Made by a program: the position numbers and the translations under genes
From: Mansonella perstans
Lineage: Eukaryota; Nematoda; Chromadorea; Rhabditida; Onchocercidae
DNA: 64,000 nucleotides
Reading direction: 5' to 3'
NCBI GenBank assembly: GCA_037074765.1
Contig: JBAMDO010000180.1
Location: 39,553 to 103,552 of the forward strand
Part shown: piece after piece, positions 23,344-36,200 of the stretch
Layout of the letters: every line of letters begins with the position of its first letter
Numbering within the stretch: position 1 is the first letter of the stretch
The notes under the pieces: model-generated
What the model was told of the DNA's origin: nothing
The model's input: only the letters and a program-made list of their open reading frames with translations
Databases searched by the model: none

Positions 23344-25636
23344 ATGGCTTTTCTCAAGCGACGTGGATATAAATTTCATGTTGACTTGGAACTTTTACAT
23401 TTAAGTGATGTACCACTGGTTAATGCTGTTCTTTTTGCTAAGGTACAATACTGATTAAATATGAGTTGAATTGACGAGTTTTAGCAAATTCTCCTTAAAT
23501 ATTTATGACTTTATGGTATGATGGTAAAAATTTATATTGGTTTTACAGGTTCGCTTGCTGAATGGTGGTGCATTTGAAGGTGTAACGGAGCGTATTCAAG
23601 TACTTAATTATTCAGTGAATTGGAATAGTCATTTCAATTTCTTATGTCGAATAGCACCAGATTCTTCAACGGGTGTCCTTGAAAGATGTGCATGTAGAAT
23701 TTCGCTTCGTAAGGTAAATTTTCATATATTTTGAACGAAATAAACTAATTGCTATTTAAAGATAATTACGATGCATAAAATGTAAGCATACCGTATGATG
23801 AGTACAGTGGTCTTGGTCTTCTTAGCATAATAACAAAAACTTACAGCACTGAAATTCAAGCTACTTGCTGCTTATTGTGTTGTTATTTAATTTGAATGTT
23901 TTAGTAATCAGTCATGGTACGCTGATATTTTAACAACTTGTTGACACAGTTTTTTTTGTTATTTTTGAGAGTTCCAACTGCAGCCGTTGTGACGTTGTAA
24001 GATTCTCCGCCACTGTTATTTTAGGAGCAAAAGGGTGGCAAATCATATTCAAAACTTGGCTTCGTTGACATCAATTTGTCACAGTTTGCCGCATCCGGTG
24101 TTGAGGGGATTGCTCGTTCATATCTACTAGATGGTTATGGAATAAATCAACGTCTGGATAATTCAAGGATTCTGATCAAAGTTACAATGAATCACCAAAG
24201 TGCGGATCCAATTTTTAAAGTGTAAGTTCAAGAATCAGTTCTGTTATTAACATCTGTAAATAAGGACTAACTGTGAATCTGGAAATATTCTACGGAAGCA
24301 AATATCAGTTCAGATGTGTGGTTGATTTACTGGGAAAGCAAAAAAGAATTGCTGAAAAGAAGTGCTTGCTAGAATTTGTTTTTATCCAGATTAAAAGTGA
24401 ATATTTATTATTCGAAAAAAGAAGGAAATTCGTGCTTACGTGTACAAAGCTTTAAGTATAAATTTTAATTTGCCTTTATGCTTTTCCGTTTTATAGACCA
24501 CGAAATGAGTCGTTATCAGAAGAATTAATATTAAATCCGATGGATAGGAAAGCACCGCCAAACGATGACCATCTTTCACAGAGAAAGCAGGGAGATACTG
24601 ATTCTGCTGCTTCGTCATCCGTGGAAGATGTGTCGCAGTGTCACGGTATTGTTTGCATCTTGTTCATATCAATTCGCAGGACCATTTAATGCTGACATGA
24701 TTGTAATGTTAAGATGGCTGTAAAATTGACGTGTTACTAATTACCAGTACGTGCTATTTAATGCATCTACTAGTTGCTTTATTAGTTTCGGCAAGGTCAG
24801 ATATCCAAGTCGGATTTCTATCTTTTCTATATTTGGATCAGATGCGGCTTCATTTCAAGGAAAGAATTTATATTGCAGATGACAGTAACGTGGCAATTGC
24901 AGCAACGTCTGCTGGTATTGGCCTTGATTACTATGCAGTAGAAAATTCATTGAAGAACAACAGCCTGAAAAAATCTGATGTAGTACGACGAAATATTGGT
25001 CCAGCTTTGGCGCAATCTAGAAGGTTAAGTCAGGACAGGTAAGGTTAAATGTGCATAAAATGAAGAGTAGAATGTGAGGAGTTTATAATATAGCATTGTG
25101 TACGCGTTGTTGTGACCAATTATTACTTTGAAAGCATCGAATTCGCGAATTCCTATTTGGTTGGAAAACTCTTTTGCAGATCTCAGATGGCTAAAAATAA
25201 CGAGTGCGTGAATGAAATAGCTACAAGAATACGTGCTACACGCGTAGATGCAGAGGACTTGATTGATCGTATGTTACAAGAAACAGTGATCAGTGATAAT
25301 GGATCCGAGGATCAGTCTGCTGATAGAGGTACTAGTTCGGTCTGCATTGATTAATTATAATGTGTAAGGAAAGTAATAATTTTTATTCAAGTACTATTTT
25401 GAGGACTTTTTTAATCTTTTATATAAAGCTAGGTGGCAGTTATTGTAGTATTTATTTAAAATCTTGTTGATTATAGTAAGCAGTTTGTTGTTTTTTTTTG
25501 CATTTACATTTCAGGATTAGCGCTTTTTGTATCGAGAAATGGTGAAGCGGTTGTAGGTGCAAATATGTTACCCGAGGATTCATTCGAACGTGTTCATATA
25601 TCATCGGATGTAGGCTCACCTTTATCAAAGGGCTGA
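23344..25636 (+). CDS. EEIG1/EEIG2 (FAM102) family NT-C2 domain protein
   Basis: This is a cytosolic protein of the FAM102/EEIG family, whose vertebrate members act in oestrogen-induced and RANK signalling and, through an N-terminal C2-like domain, in membrane-associated scaffolding. Exons are 23344-23442, 23549-23713, 24025-24221, 24497-24645, 24879-25038, 25180-25328 and 25515-25636, giving 346 residues in frame. The N-terminus MAFLKRRGYKFHVDLELLHL, VPLVNAVLFAKVRLLNGG, the CRISLRK strand and KGGKSYSKLGFVDINLSQFA match the NT-C2 domain (about residues 1-140). A variable Ser-rich middle follows. The C-terminal block TRVDAEDLIDRMLQE (human TRIDADAIVEKIVQ) and LALFVSRNGEAVVG (human LRLFVSRDGSATLSG) seals the identification. 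Nematodes seem to have one such gene, so I give no EEIG1 or EEIG2 symbol. No regulatory sequence was recognised. Confidence 0.92.
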
Positions 25637-28600
25637 ATTTCGTTTTTAGCATGTAGATAATTGAAATAGTAAATTAATGCATAGAGTTTTTAACGGGTTG
25701 TTTTCGTGGTTATAATTGCTTTCTCCTCAATGTAGATATTTCATTTGTTTTTTTTTCTTTTTTTTTTTTTTTTTTTTTTGCACTGATTTAGCCCTTGGTA
25801 TAACAAGGGTAGGTCGGTGTATCGTCGTGGTTCATTTTGCTGCTGTTTGTTCATTATGAAAGAAGAAACTTGAAAGTAGAAAGTTTTTTTTTTCCAGCAC
25901 GTAGCTTGTTAGCAGCTGTATTATCTCACGGATCTCCTGACACTTTTTGGCTTTGTGAATGAATTTTGAAATTAATTTCGTACTATAGTTTAAGAATGTA
26001 ATACTGCCGTGAAGGTACTATACGGTTAAATGGTTAAACACCTAAACTTTAATATTGACGCTAACTGTCTTTGAACAAGCCTACGAAAACTTCATACTCA
26101 CGTGACACACTTTTAGAGCTTTGTTTCTGCTTATTTCACTTTTTGTTCGTCTTTTCTTCGAAAAACTGTAGGATATAAATTGATGTTTCTTAATGCATAA
26201 TGTTCTAATAATTCGTTTTTTAACACTATTGGCTTATGGCGTGACTGACTGCACAAGTGTATTTATAACTCAGTTACTCTCATACCTGTATTCTTGCATT
26301 AGTCTGAGGTAATTCGGAGAGAAAATTGGGAAAGCATGGTGATGAAATGAGAAACTGCAAGACAGTGATTGACTCCAACTCCTTTATAGTGGATGACATT
26401 TATATATGATAGGTTGCAAAAATATACATTATAGAGTTTTACTAAGGATTTATGGTGTAGTCTTGAACAATTGTTAGATTCTTGGAAAAGGGATTAGATG
26501 TTATTTAGATATATAGAGGATTACATATTGGTGGATGCATGGACATGGGATTACATCGTTACAATGGGTGTTTTGTCTGTTACTATAGACAGTGTGGTTT
26601 AGAGACCGTTAATAAACAGCCAAGTCTCAAATGTTTACTAAACTATCATTTTCCACATATGGAGAAATACAATCATTGCCTTGGAACAAGGAACATTACA
26701 AACAAGTTCTGCAATGAGAAATTGAAAACAAAAAGGAATTCAATTGGGAACTATACGTATCACATTCTTAACTGAAATCACAATGTGTACAAGAGAATTG
26801 TTTCGCTTTTTCCGGCAATGTAGAAATTAAAAATATGTAGAAATGCAGAAATTAAAAATATATTACTTTTTGTGTTCTTCCCAAGCATAACATATGCCTT
26901 TTAATTTAATATAGTTTTCAAAAAAAAGTAATTTAATTAATGAACTGTTATTCTGAATAGTCAGTGCTTGTATGATGGATTTTAGATTGATATTCGCTGA
27001 TTTTTTGTTACATTACTAAGAAGACAAAAGATTGATTTGATTTTTGCATGTGAGACATGTTTGTTTTTTTTAATTTTATATGACTCATATAATATTGAAA
27101 AAATCATCTATATATTAACATAAAGTATTGCATATCTGAAAACTGAAAATACAAATTGAAATTATATAAGCATTTACTCGAAATGCAATGATGTATTTAT
27201 GGAGAGAATTACTGGTATGATAAGATCGAAAATATCAACATGGAAAAAAGGATTTAAATAAAAATATTCCTAATAAAATTTAAATGGATATCAAGGTACT
27301 AAACAAATCGTAATTGTGTATGTCCATATTGAAATTTTTTTTTTTGACATAATAGAAAGACAAACAAAAATGACGAATTAAAAATATGTACAAATAAAAT
27401 GACATTATAAAGGATAATCTGAATTATATTCTTTACAATCCATGTAATGATAATAGAATAATAGTAACAGAATTTACCGATACAGTAATCATTTCACTGA
27501 ATATCTTTAAACTGTCTGAAAATGTCAAAATTTGATGACAATTACAGTTCCAATTTATTTAGGGGTTTTAACATGCAATGCAGAAGAATCTGAATGGTTG
27601 CTGCTCTCATGCGCAAATTCCTTTTTCAGTATCATTTACTAATTAATTTGCATATGGAGGCTATATAATATTAATTAGAATATGATCATGGATTAGCCGA
27701 AATGAAACATTAATATTTTTTTTTTGCATTCAGAACTTATTTTTCGTTTAAGTATTATGAAAAAAATGAAAAAAAATTTGTTACAAGTTATTTTACAGTG
27801 CTCTATATTCATTTATTTACTCGTGTATTAGTTTATTTGTTTATTCAGTTTTTACTTATTTATTTATTCATTTTAAGTTATTTAACAGAATTTCGAACAT
27901 CCATTACACTTTACCGAAAAATACTCGGGTGAAAAATCGAATCGAAAAAAGAAGGAATTGTAATAGTAATTGAACGTCATTAAAAAATATTTGAATACAG
28001 ATGCAGATTTATTTTTTTCTGGAACACATTAATCAACGATGATTCGTCAAAATAATACATTAAATAATGAGTAATGGTTATACAATACTGAATTATTTAA
28101 ATAAATTTTAAAAATTTATTTCGAATTCTTTTTGAACTTTTCGATGGAAATATTTTTTTTTTTTTCCAGTTATTGCACTGAAAAATGATCTGATATTAAT
28201 TTGTTGCAAATACATACAACAAAAAATAATGTTACAAAATTTTGGTAAGATTTTTTGTTTTAAAAACACTTTTCTCGAATGAAGTTTGAAAAAAATTTTT
28301 TATCAAAAACTTACTTAGTTGTTTGTTCTTTACTTAATTGTCAACATACCGAATTAGATTTCACTGAATCAAATTCTGTTATTGTTGTTGTTCGAGTTGA
28401 TGGAGGAATGTACTGAATTGAAATTAAATCAAATCAAAAATGGAATCCATTACAGTGAAAAACGGGAATGCCCTGAGAATTTTGGCATAAAAGTAAAAAT
28501 TTATCGTTTAACTAGTTGCTTTGGAATTTCTTAAGTGACTTATCAAATGTGCATTTATCATTTTATCAAATTGTTGAAATAAATTATTAGCAAATTTGAA

Positions 28601-29639
28601 TAATTTAATAAATTGAATAATTTTTTCAATCTTAATCAGTTTGTTATTTAATTCAAAAAAATTTCAGAAATTTTAGTTATTTTCATTATTTCATATCATA
28701 AAATTATTATATCACTATTGATTAAAAATGAACATAAGTAACAGAATTTTCTTTCGAAAATTTTTTTTGAAAATTTGCAATAACTCTAAAAGATTTTATT
28801 TTCCATTCTGATTTATTATAAAAGCGATACAAACTGTGCATAAGAAAAAAAATGAAATGAAATAAATAATTTTAAAAGTTTAAGTGTTCAAAAAAAGAGT
28901 GGACACTTGAAATTTCGTTTCTTTAATGTTTGTAAATTCAATGATTCATTTCAATTCTTTTTTTCCAACATTCTTTACTATCTTTATCGTATGATTGCCT
29001 ACAGTTCCATACCAGTTATTGATGCAATAGATAGTAGAAGTAGCAATAGTAAATAGTAAAATTTTGACTGTGGATGTCACCCACTAGAGAGTAACTAAAC
29101 TAATCGGATCGAAGCTTTTCGATATATATGTGCGTGTGTGTATATGTCTGCATCTGTTGTAGGATAAATTTAAAAATTGTCTCAAAACAAGAATTGCAAT
29201 AGTATTAAGACCAGTTTGAATTAGCCTTTAGAGTGGAGTTACGACGCGATGGTATGCATACAGATGTGTAAATAATGTACAAATTACAAAATTTGAATTG
29301 TACTGGTCAGTAAAGTCAGTCCAATTATACATTATTATTGTTTCATAGTAGGAAGTATATGTGTATGTGTGTGTTTGTGTATGTATTTGTGTTTGTGTGT
29401 CCATTTACTTATCAACTGATATAGCTGCTAATTATCATGCTGATACTTCGTCTTATCACTATTTTATCAGTAAGTATTACTGTTATTATCATTTTATTAA
29501 TAATTATTACTATTATTGCCATTTTGTTATAGGTATAAGAGCTGTTATCACTTTATCAGTAAGCATTATTATTACTACTGTTGTTTCAGCAGCAAGTACT
29601 ACCATTATTTTATCATTAAATATTAATATTTCAATAATT

Positions 29640-29660
29640 ATTTATCATCATTATTATCAC

Positions 29661-29739
<79 letters not shown>

Positions 29740-29835
29740 TAATTGTTATTATTATTATTATTATTATCATATCATCATCATCATTATCACCATCATCATC
29801 ACCATCATCACCATTATCATCATCATCGTCATCAT
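29640..29835. repeat. (ATT)n-(ATC)n compound microsatellite
   Basis: About 110 bases of nearly pure TTA/ATT repeats pass through an impure stretch into a CAT/ATC run of about 70 bases. Long open frames through it encode only homopolymeric Tyr, Leu, Ile, His or Ser and are artefacts. Confidence 0.9.
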
Positions 29836-29990
29836 CCGAATGATTTTAAGTCTTTCGAGCCCTTTCTTCTTTACTTTCGTTCATTGGAATATTCGTTACG
29901 ATTAAATTATCTTCTACTAATGAAGATTTTGATGATGATAATTATGATGAATGATAATGATTTTACTTTGCTAAAATATCGAAGAATCTT

Positions 29991-30076
29991 TAAAAGATTC
30001 TATTACTTTAACATATTTTTCAATTAGTTTTTTTAAAAGATTCTATTACTTTAACATATTTTTCAATTAATTTTTT
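29991..30076. repeat. 43-bp tandem duplication
   Basis: Two almost identical copies (each starting TAAAAGATTCTATTACTTTA) lie head to tail, 43 bases apart. They follow the microsatellite and precede the first identified exon of the Kunitz gene. Confidence 0.85.
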
Positions 30077-30298
30077 GCTTGGATTCAGTCTTATCCAATG
30101 ATTTGAAAAATTTGAGCACAATTAATTAATTACTAATAAATAGTATTATTCGCACTAATATTTTCTTTGCTTACCCTATTTGGCATATTCATTATAGTAT
30201 TAGATGAAATAAAATTTAAAAAAAAAAATTGAAATAATCTTTTCTATTTATTAATCATATACTATAATTACTGTTATTATTTGCATATATAATTTCAG

Positions 30299-33200
30299 GC
30301 AAATTTGCTGGCAATATTGTCGGCGAATTTTTCGGCAACATTTCTTGAATGTAAACCTGGAATAAATATCAGGAAGGCAAATCCTTCTGATAACAGTACA
30401 TACTTTTATTGTGATGCTAATGGGTAATTAATTTATTATTTTTTTAACCACAACATTCCTTTTCAATATTTATTAATATTTTAAATTCACTTTTGCAGGA
30501 ATGGAAAAATATTTAATCATTTGTTGTGAAACAAAATTAGGATAAAGAAAATATTTGCAATTGGGCTATTAATCGCTATGATTAATCCAATCATATTCAT
30601 TCAGTAATTAATATTAATTTTTATAGATAATCATTTTAACTAATATTACGTAATATGAGCTTCATATCGTATTGCTGTTCCTTCAAACTTTACAGCCTAT
30701 CTTTCCTTCTACTTATTTTGCAGAAAATTTTTTTTGCGCAATTGTCCAACTGATATGAGATTTAATGCAACATTGTTGGAATGTGTAAATGAATCGCAAT
30801 TAGCAAATGGCATTGATCCAATATTATTACCTCAATTTCAAGCACCTGGTAAAAATATTCCGAAAAATGAATAAAGAACATTTTGATCAGTATATTACCT
30901 AATAAATCGTACACACCATATACGCATAATTTTTCAATAGAACGGAATAAAATTTATTTTAAACTAGTTACTTGAAATTTAAAAATTAATCCATATTTTG
31001 AAAGACTGACATTTGAATTTATGTGATCTGATATTTTTAATTAGGATACTTGTGTCCTTCTCAAGAATTCATATAAAGATATGATAATCACACCATCTTG
31101 ATGTGAATTGCTATATTAGAATTAATTAATAAAATTCAATGATTTATAAATAAGGATAAATTCTGGAATATTGTCTTACCAAAAGGTCAACTTAACAGTA
31201 TGCTATGGGATACATTTATATACAGTATTATGTCATTATTATTATCATGCACGTTTAATTATTATTATTCTTAATATCATTGTTGTAAAATATTGTCATT
31301 ATTATCTAATATTTTACAATGGTAATAAGAATTATTATGCGGTTTATTATCATTACTTTTATTATCGTGAAATGTTTCCATTATTTTACAAATTTAATTG
31401 CCATGGTTTTTGTTATTATAAAGTATTATCATTATTATACAGGTTTCATGAATACTTTAGATAACATTTGTGCTGGTGGTATACCATTGACTCGTTTAAG
31501 TTCACCAGTTATCTGTAATCCATCAATTATTAGTTGCCCAGATGGTTTGTTCTATTTAAGCTTTATTCATTTTTTATTATTTGAATTAATTAATATCAAC
31601 AAAAACTACAATTTATTCGTTCATTAAATAAGTGATCAAGCAGCTGATAACAATTAGTTTTACCAAATATCTTTACAAATTATTTGCTTATTTTTGATTT
31701 GATGCAATTATTATTTCTCAAACTAAAAAAAACTCTTAAGTATTTCGAAAACAAAAAAATCACGTTTCTTAAATTATCAGACTTCCTTAATTATTTCTCG
31801 ATGTTGAATAGGATTTGTTTGTATGACATATGAAAAAACGGGCACCGCATATTGTTGTCAAATTCAAAGTGAAATGATGGAAGGAGATGAAAAAGGAGAA
31901 TTAGAAGCCAATCAGGATTACTGTCCAGATAATCAAGTAACTTATTTTGAGGTAATAAAACTTACCTTAATTACTCTTAAATGAAAGTATAATCAAGTAT
32001 TGTTAATGTTATTTTATGATGAAGGGCGAAAGAGTTTGAATATTTTCAAATTGTTTTTAATTGATAGAATTTAAATTTACAAGTCGAAATAAAATGGAAA
32101 AATTATTTTACGAAAATGCTTATTTTTAAAATGAATATTTTCAAGATATGCCAGAAAAAAAAACAGTATTTATTGTTAGTATCTTAGGAGCAAATAAAAC
32201 GGATACATTTGTGTCGCTCATTTTATCGATAATATCTTGGGATTGTAATTAACTGATTAAGAATCTCTCACTGTCATTGGTATTAATTTGATTGTTGCAT
32301 AGAATGAAGAAAAGCTATCATTCTACTTTGCTGAATAGCTATTCTTCTTTTCTTTCATTTTAGATTATAAAATCTAAATTTACTTAATTATTAATTTTGA
32401 TTATTAGTTAACTGAAAGGAGAAGAGACGAAACCTTATACTGCAAAATTATTTTATCTATTGATATAAATGGAACAAGTGAGAGTATTTCTTTTTTCTTT
32501 TCTTAGCTCCAAAATATCACTTACTTAGTATTTAGTTCTTTTATTATATCAATGAAGGTAAAGACAAACAAAGAAACAAGAACTTACTTGTTACGTAACT
32601 GTCATTGATGAATAATGCTTTGCAGACAACAAGCGGAAAACCTCAAGATTGTTCATTATCTTCCGAAAATTTATGTCCAACAGGTTTCAAGTGTACCGTA
32701 ATACGACATATTACCGCAGATAAAGCAATATCCCGGTGTTGTGGTAAAAGTTTCGGTTGCCCACAGAATTCTGCTGCACAAATCAATCCTTTTACTGGTT
32801 CTTATGTTTCTTGTTCGATAACATCAGCAAAGTATGTTTTTCATTACAATTTTTTTTTTTTTTGTTTCATCGCAACAATTCAGTAATTATAGTTTGATTA
32901 ATAATAAAAAGCTCTTTTTGAAATCAAAAGTTGAAAACTGCGGGGTTATTTTCTAATCACTAAATTAATCATTCAAACAAATAGCGAAATAATTTAAAAA
33001 AATTTTATAGAATAAATCAAATATAAACCTACAATGGTTTTTTCATTTTTTAAAAAAATTGTTAAATTAATTATTTTTGCAGTTCATGCCAAAATGGATT
33101 TGCATGTGTTCGAAGTACCATTTTTGATAGAGCAATTTGTTGCTCAGGAGCAAATTCCATATTAAATAGTAAATTTTAAATAAAAAACTTTCTTAACAAT

Positions 33201-36200
33201 TTCTTCGCTAAAGAAAAAAAAAAAATTTATTTAAGTAAAAATAAAATATCTTCAAAAAAACAGTAAATAGTTTATTACTGTGCGATGTTGTAAGATAAAA
33301 TGTATGCAAAAATTGGTGACAATTTTTTCATTAATAAATTTTAGATTTATGTCCAGCTGGTAAACCATTAAATAATGGTGATGGTGCAGTGAAATGTTCC
33401 GAAAAATCACCTTGTCCTAATGGATACTTTTGTGTATCAAATGACAATAGAAATTATTGCTGCCCATCACATGGTAAACTCAAAAAATATATTTATGATA
33501 ACTAGGTTATAATAATGCACAAATTAATTTCTGATGATTTTGAATTTTTAATTAATATTTTTGTGAAAGATTTAAATTTATCAAATTAATTAAACGAAAT
33601 GTTATCTTTGTGCTAAAGTAGCTTAGCTTGGCCATAACTGCTTACATTTGGTTACAATTTTCATGTGTTTTTTCACTTAAACGTTGAAATATTATATCCA
33701 AATGGAAATTTTTCTAATTGGGCCAAATTTTCATTTAAAAAAAGAAAGAAAAATATGCAACAGAAAAAATCAGAAGAAGGAAAAGTCATGACTTAATCAA
33801 TTTAAAGCAAAATACGGACACTTGTTCATGACTAATTGATTAATTAATTAATTAAGTAATGTATAGCACGATCAACAGATAGGTCGATCTCTATGAAATT
33901 TCAATAATTAACACTTGCTAATTTATTTGTAACTTTAATTATTACTATTGCTATAGGTAATTTCAGAAGAAGTTTGCATGAAATTTCAATAATTAACACT
34001 TATTAATTTATTTGTAACTTTAATTATTACTATTGCTATAGCTAATTCCAGAAGAAGTTTGCACATTACCGCGTGAAATCGGTGATTGTTGGCCTGAAAA
34101 ATCGGAATTTTCCGTTATACGGTATTATTTTGATGTTAAAACAGGAACTTGTCGTTCTTTTAATTATGGAGGTTGTGGTGGCAATGCTAATAATTTCCTC
34201 ACTTTGGATCAGTGTCATGGATTTTGTCTTGCTCGTAAATTTTACTTATGCTTTAAATCTTTGTATTTATTAAATTTTCGATGATTTATAATTAAAGTTA
34301 GAAATAAGTATAATAGAAGGAAAGCAAGAGTTTTGTTATCAATAAAATGAACATTGTTATCAAAAAAAGTTAATCAGCATTATCAATATAATCGGCTGAT
34401 AAGGATGATGGGTAATTATAACGGTAATTGGCAGATGAAGATAAACAGTAGTTACTAAGATTTAATAATGATATTAAAAAATGATATGTTGTTTGTAATT
34501 TTATGCAGCATTTCGATTGCTTTAAGAGTGCGCATGAATAATATATACCAGAACTACTAATTATATAAAAGAAATATGAAGTATGAAAAATGAGTTTGAA
34601 AAGATAAGCAAAATTTCAATTTGATACAATTTCGTTTACTTTGTTTATTTTCACTTTGTCATTCTTCAACAATGATTCATTTCTAGAGCAATGTGAAACC
34701 GGAATAGCATACCGCATGGATGCCATAAATGCTGCTTGCTCACCATATATGCCCGATATGTGTCCTAAGCAGTTTACATGTCGTGAACCGCTTTTTGGAC
34801 CAGTATCTATATGTTGCCCTAATAAAGGTTAAATTAGCCTAAATAAACGAACATTGATGTATTAACTTCGATTTATGCCGTTATGTTTGTATAAGACGGA
34901 AATTAATATACTTACTGAATATGATAATAAATTATTGATCCTTTAAACGACAAGCACAAACTGATTCATTTCTAGTCTGTTGAAGATTTTTTAGCTACTG
35001 ATCGATTATATTTAACTTTAGGCATTATATCAACCATTTTTTCGGCTTAATTTAAAATTTCCGAAATTTATGTTAATATACTTTAAAATACTGTTATTGG
35101 TGTAGGATAATGATAATATGCCTACGGTATACTCAGAATGCCCATAATACACAATAACATCACGTAATATGTTATTCAATCTAAACCATATATCTGTAAG
35201 TATTTTTAAAACGAAATTGAAAAATATGAAAATTTTAGAGATTGTATGCAAAGAAATGCCATCTGCTGGAACAAATTGTTTCGGTCAAAAAATAGCCATA
35301 CAACGATACTATTTCGATCAAACAAGTCAACAATGTCGATCTTTCGAATATTTCGGTTGTTCTGGCAGTAGTAATAATTTTCGCAATAAAGTGGATTGTG
35401 AAAATTTTTGCTTAGCTATTCATGAGAAAGGTCATTAAATTTTAATTAAAAATTGTGCTGATAAATTTTATGTGAAGAAAAATAAAACTTTTGCCCAAAT
35501 TTGAAAAAATACTCTTATTATTTGCAAAAAAAAAAATCAAGTGAATTTACCGTACTCATTGAAAATATTGCACTGTTTACTGTACCTTTTGAAAATACGA
35601 TATTGTCGTTTTTGTGTTTCTTGAATCGTTATAAAAATTAATATAATCAATATATGCTTCAGTATCACATATTATACCAATAAATGAAACGCTTAAATTT
35701 TGCATAATAAATCATCTATTCCAAATGAATGTGCAAAGAAAAATTAATTTCTTTGAAATCGTAGCATTACAGTAAAAACAATTATTTACTATCAACATAT
35801 ATTTCAGTATGTGACGGTAGAGCACCACTGAAAGATCCAAATGGACGCTTGCAAAAATGTACATCATCAATGTCGTGTCCTTCAGGATATAAATGTAATG
35901 CTAAACAATATTGTTGTCCAACATCTGGTTAGTATGTTATTATTGTCAAAATGATAATGCATCTATAAACAATTAACTTATGATTATTAAATTAATTGTT
36001 AGCTGTTTAATAATTTTATTGATTACCAAATGTATCGAATGAATGGATCGAAAATACGGCATTTTTCAAACATTATCTATAAACAGTTAAACTTACACAG
36101 AAATTTTGACGATGTTTTAAAACATTTCAAACATATTACAGGATTTGCATGTACAGTATCAATGAGTAGTGGACGCTCATGTGCAAACAGCATGCAACAT

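Larger units (their letters stand above)
25637..30298. other. 4.7-kb gene-poor, AT-rich region
   Basis: No coding region is supported between EEIG and the Kunitz/Cys-rich gene. It contains a poly-T run (about 25760-25780), a GT-rich patch (about 29100-29150 and 29358-29400), a large ATT/ATC microsatellite and a 43-bp tandem duplication. The missing first exon or exons of the downstream secreted protein probably lie somewhere here. A 78-codon open frame at 26539-26775 has no recognisable domain. Confidence 0.5.

Noticed and set aside
26539..26775. 78-codon open frame with several Cys
   Set aside because: The Cys pattern fits no domain and there is no supporting neighbour exon.
29361..30027. 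Long plus-strand open frames through the ATT/ATC microsatellite
   Set aside because: The proteins are homopolymeric Tyr, Leu, Ile, His and Ser runs produced by trinucleotide repeats, with no domain or splice context.
30499..30535. A possible extra exon after TTTGCAG in the first intron of the Kunitz gene
   Set aside because: Using it breaks the chitin-binding-like reading frame, whereas the direct join of 30423 to 30724 keeps it.
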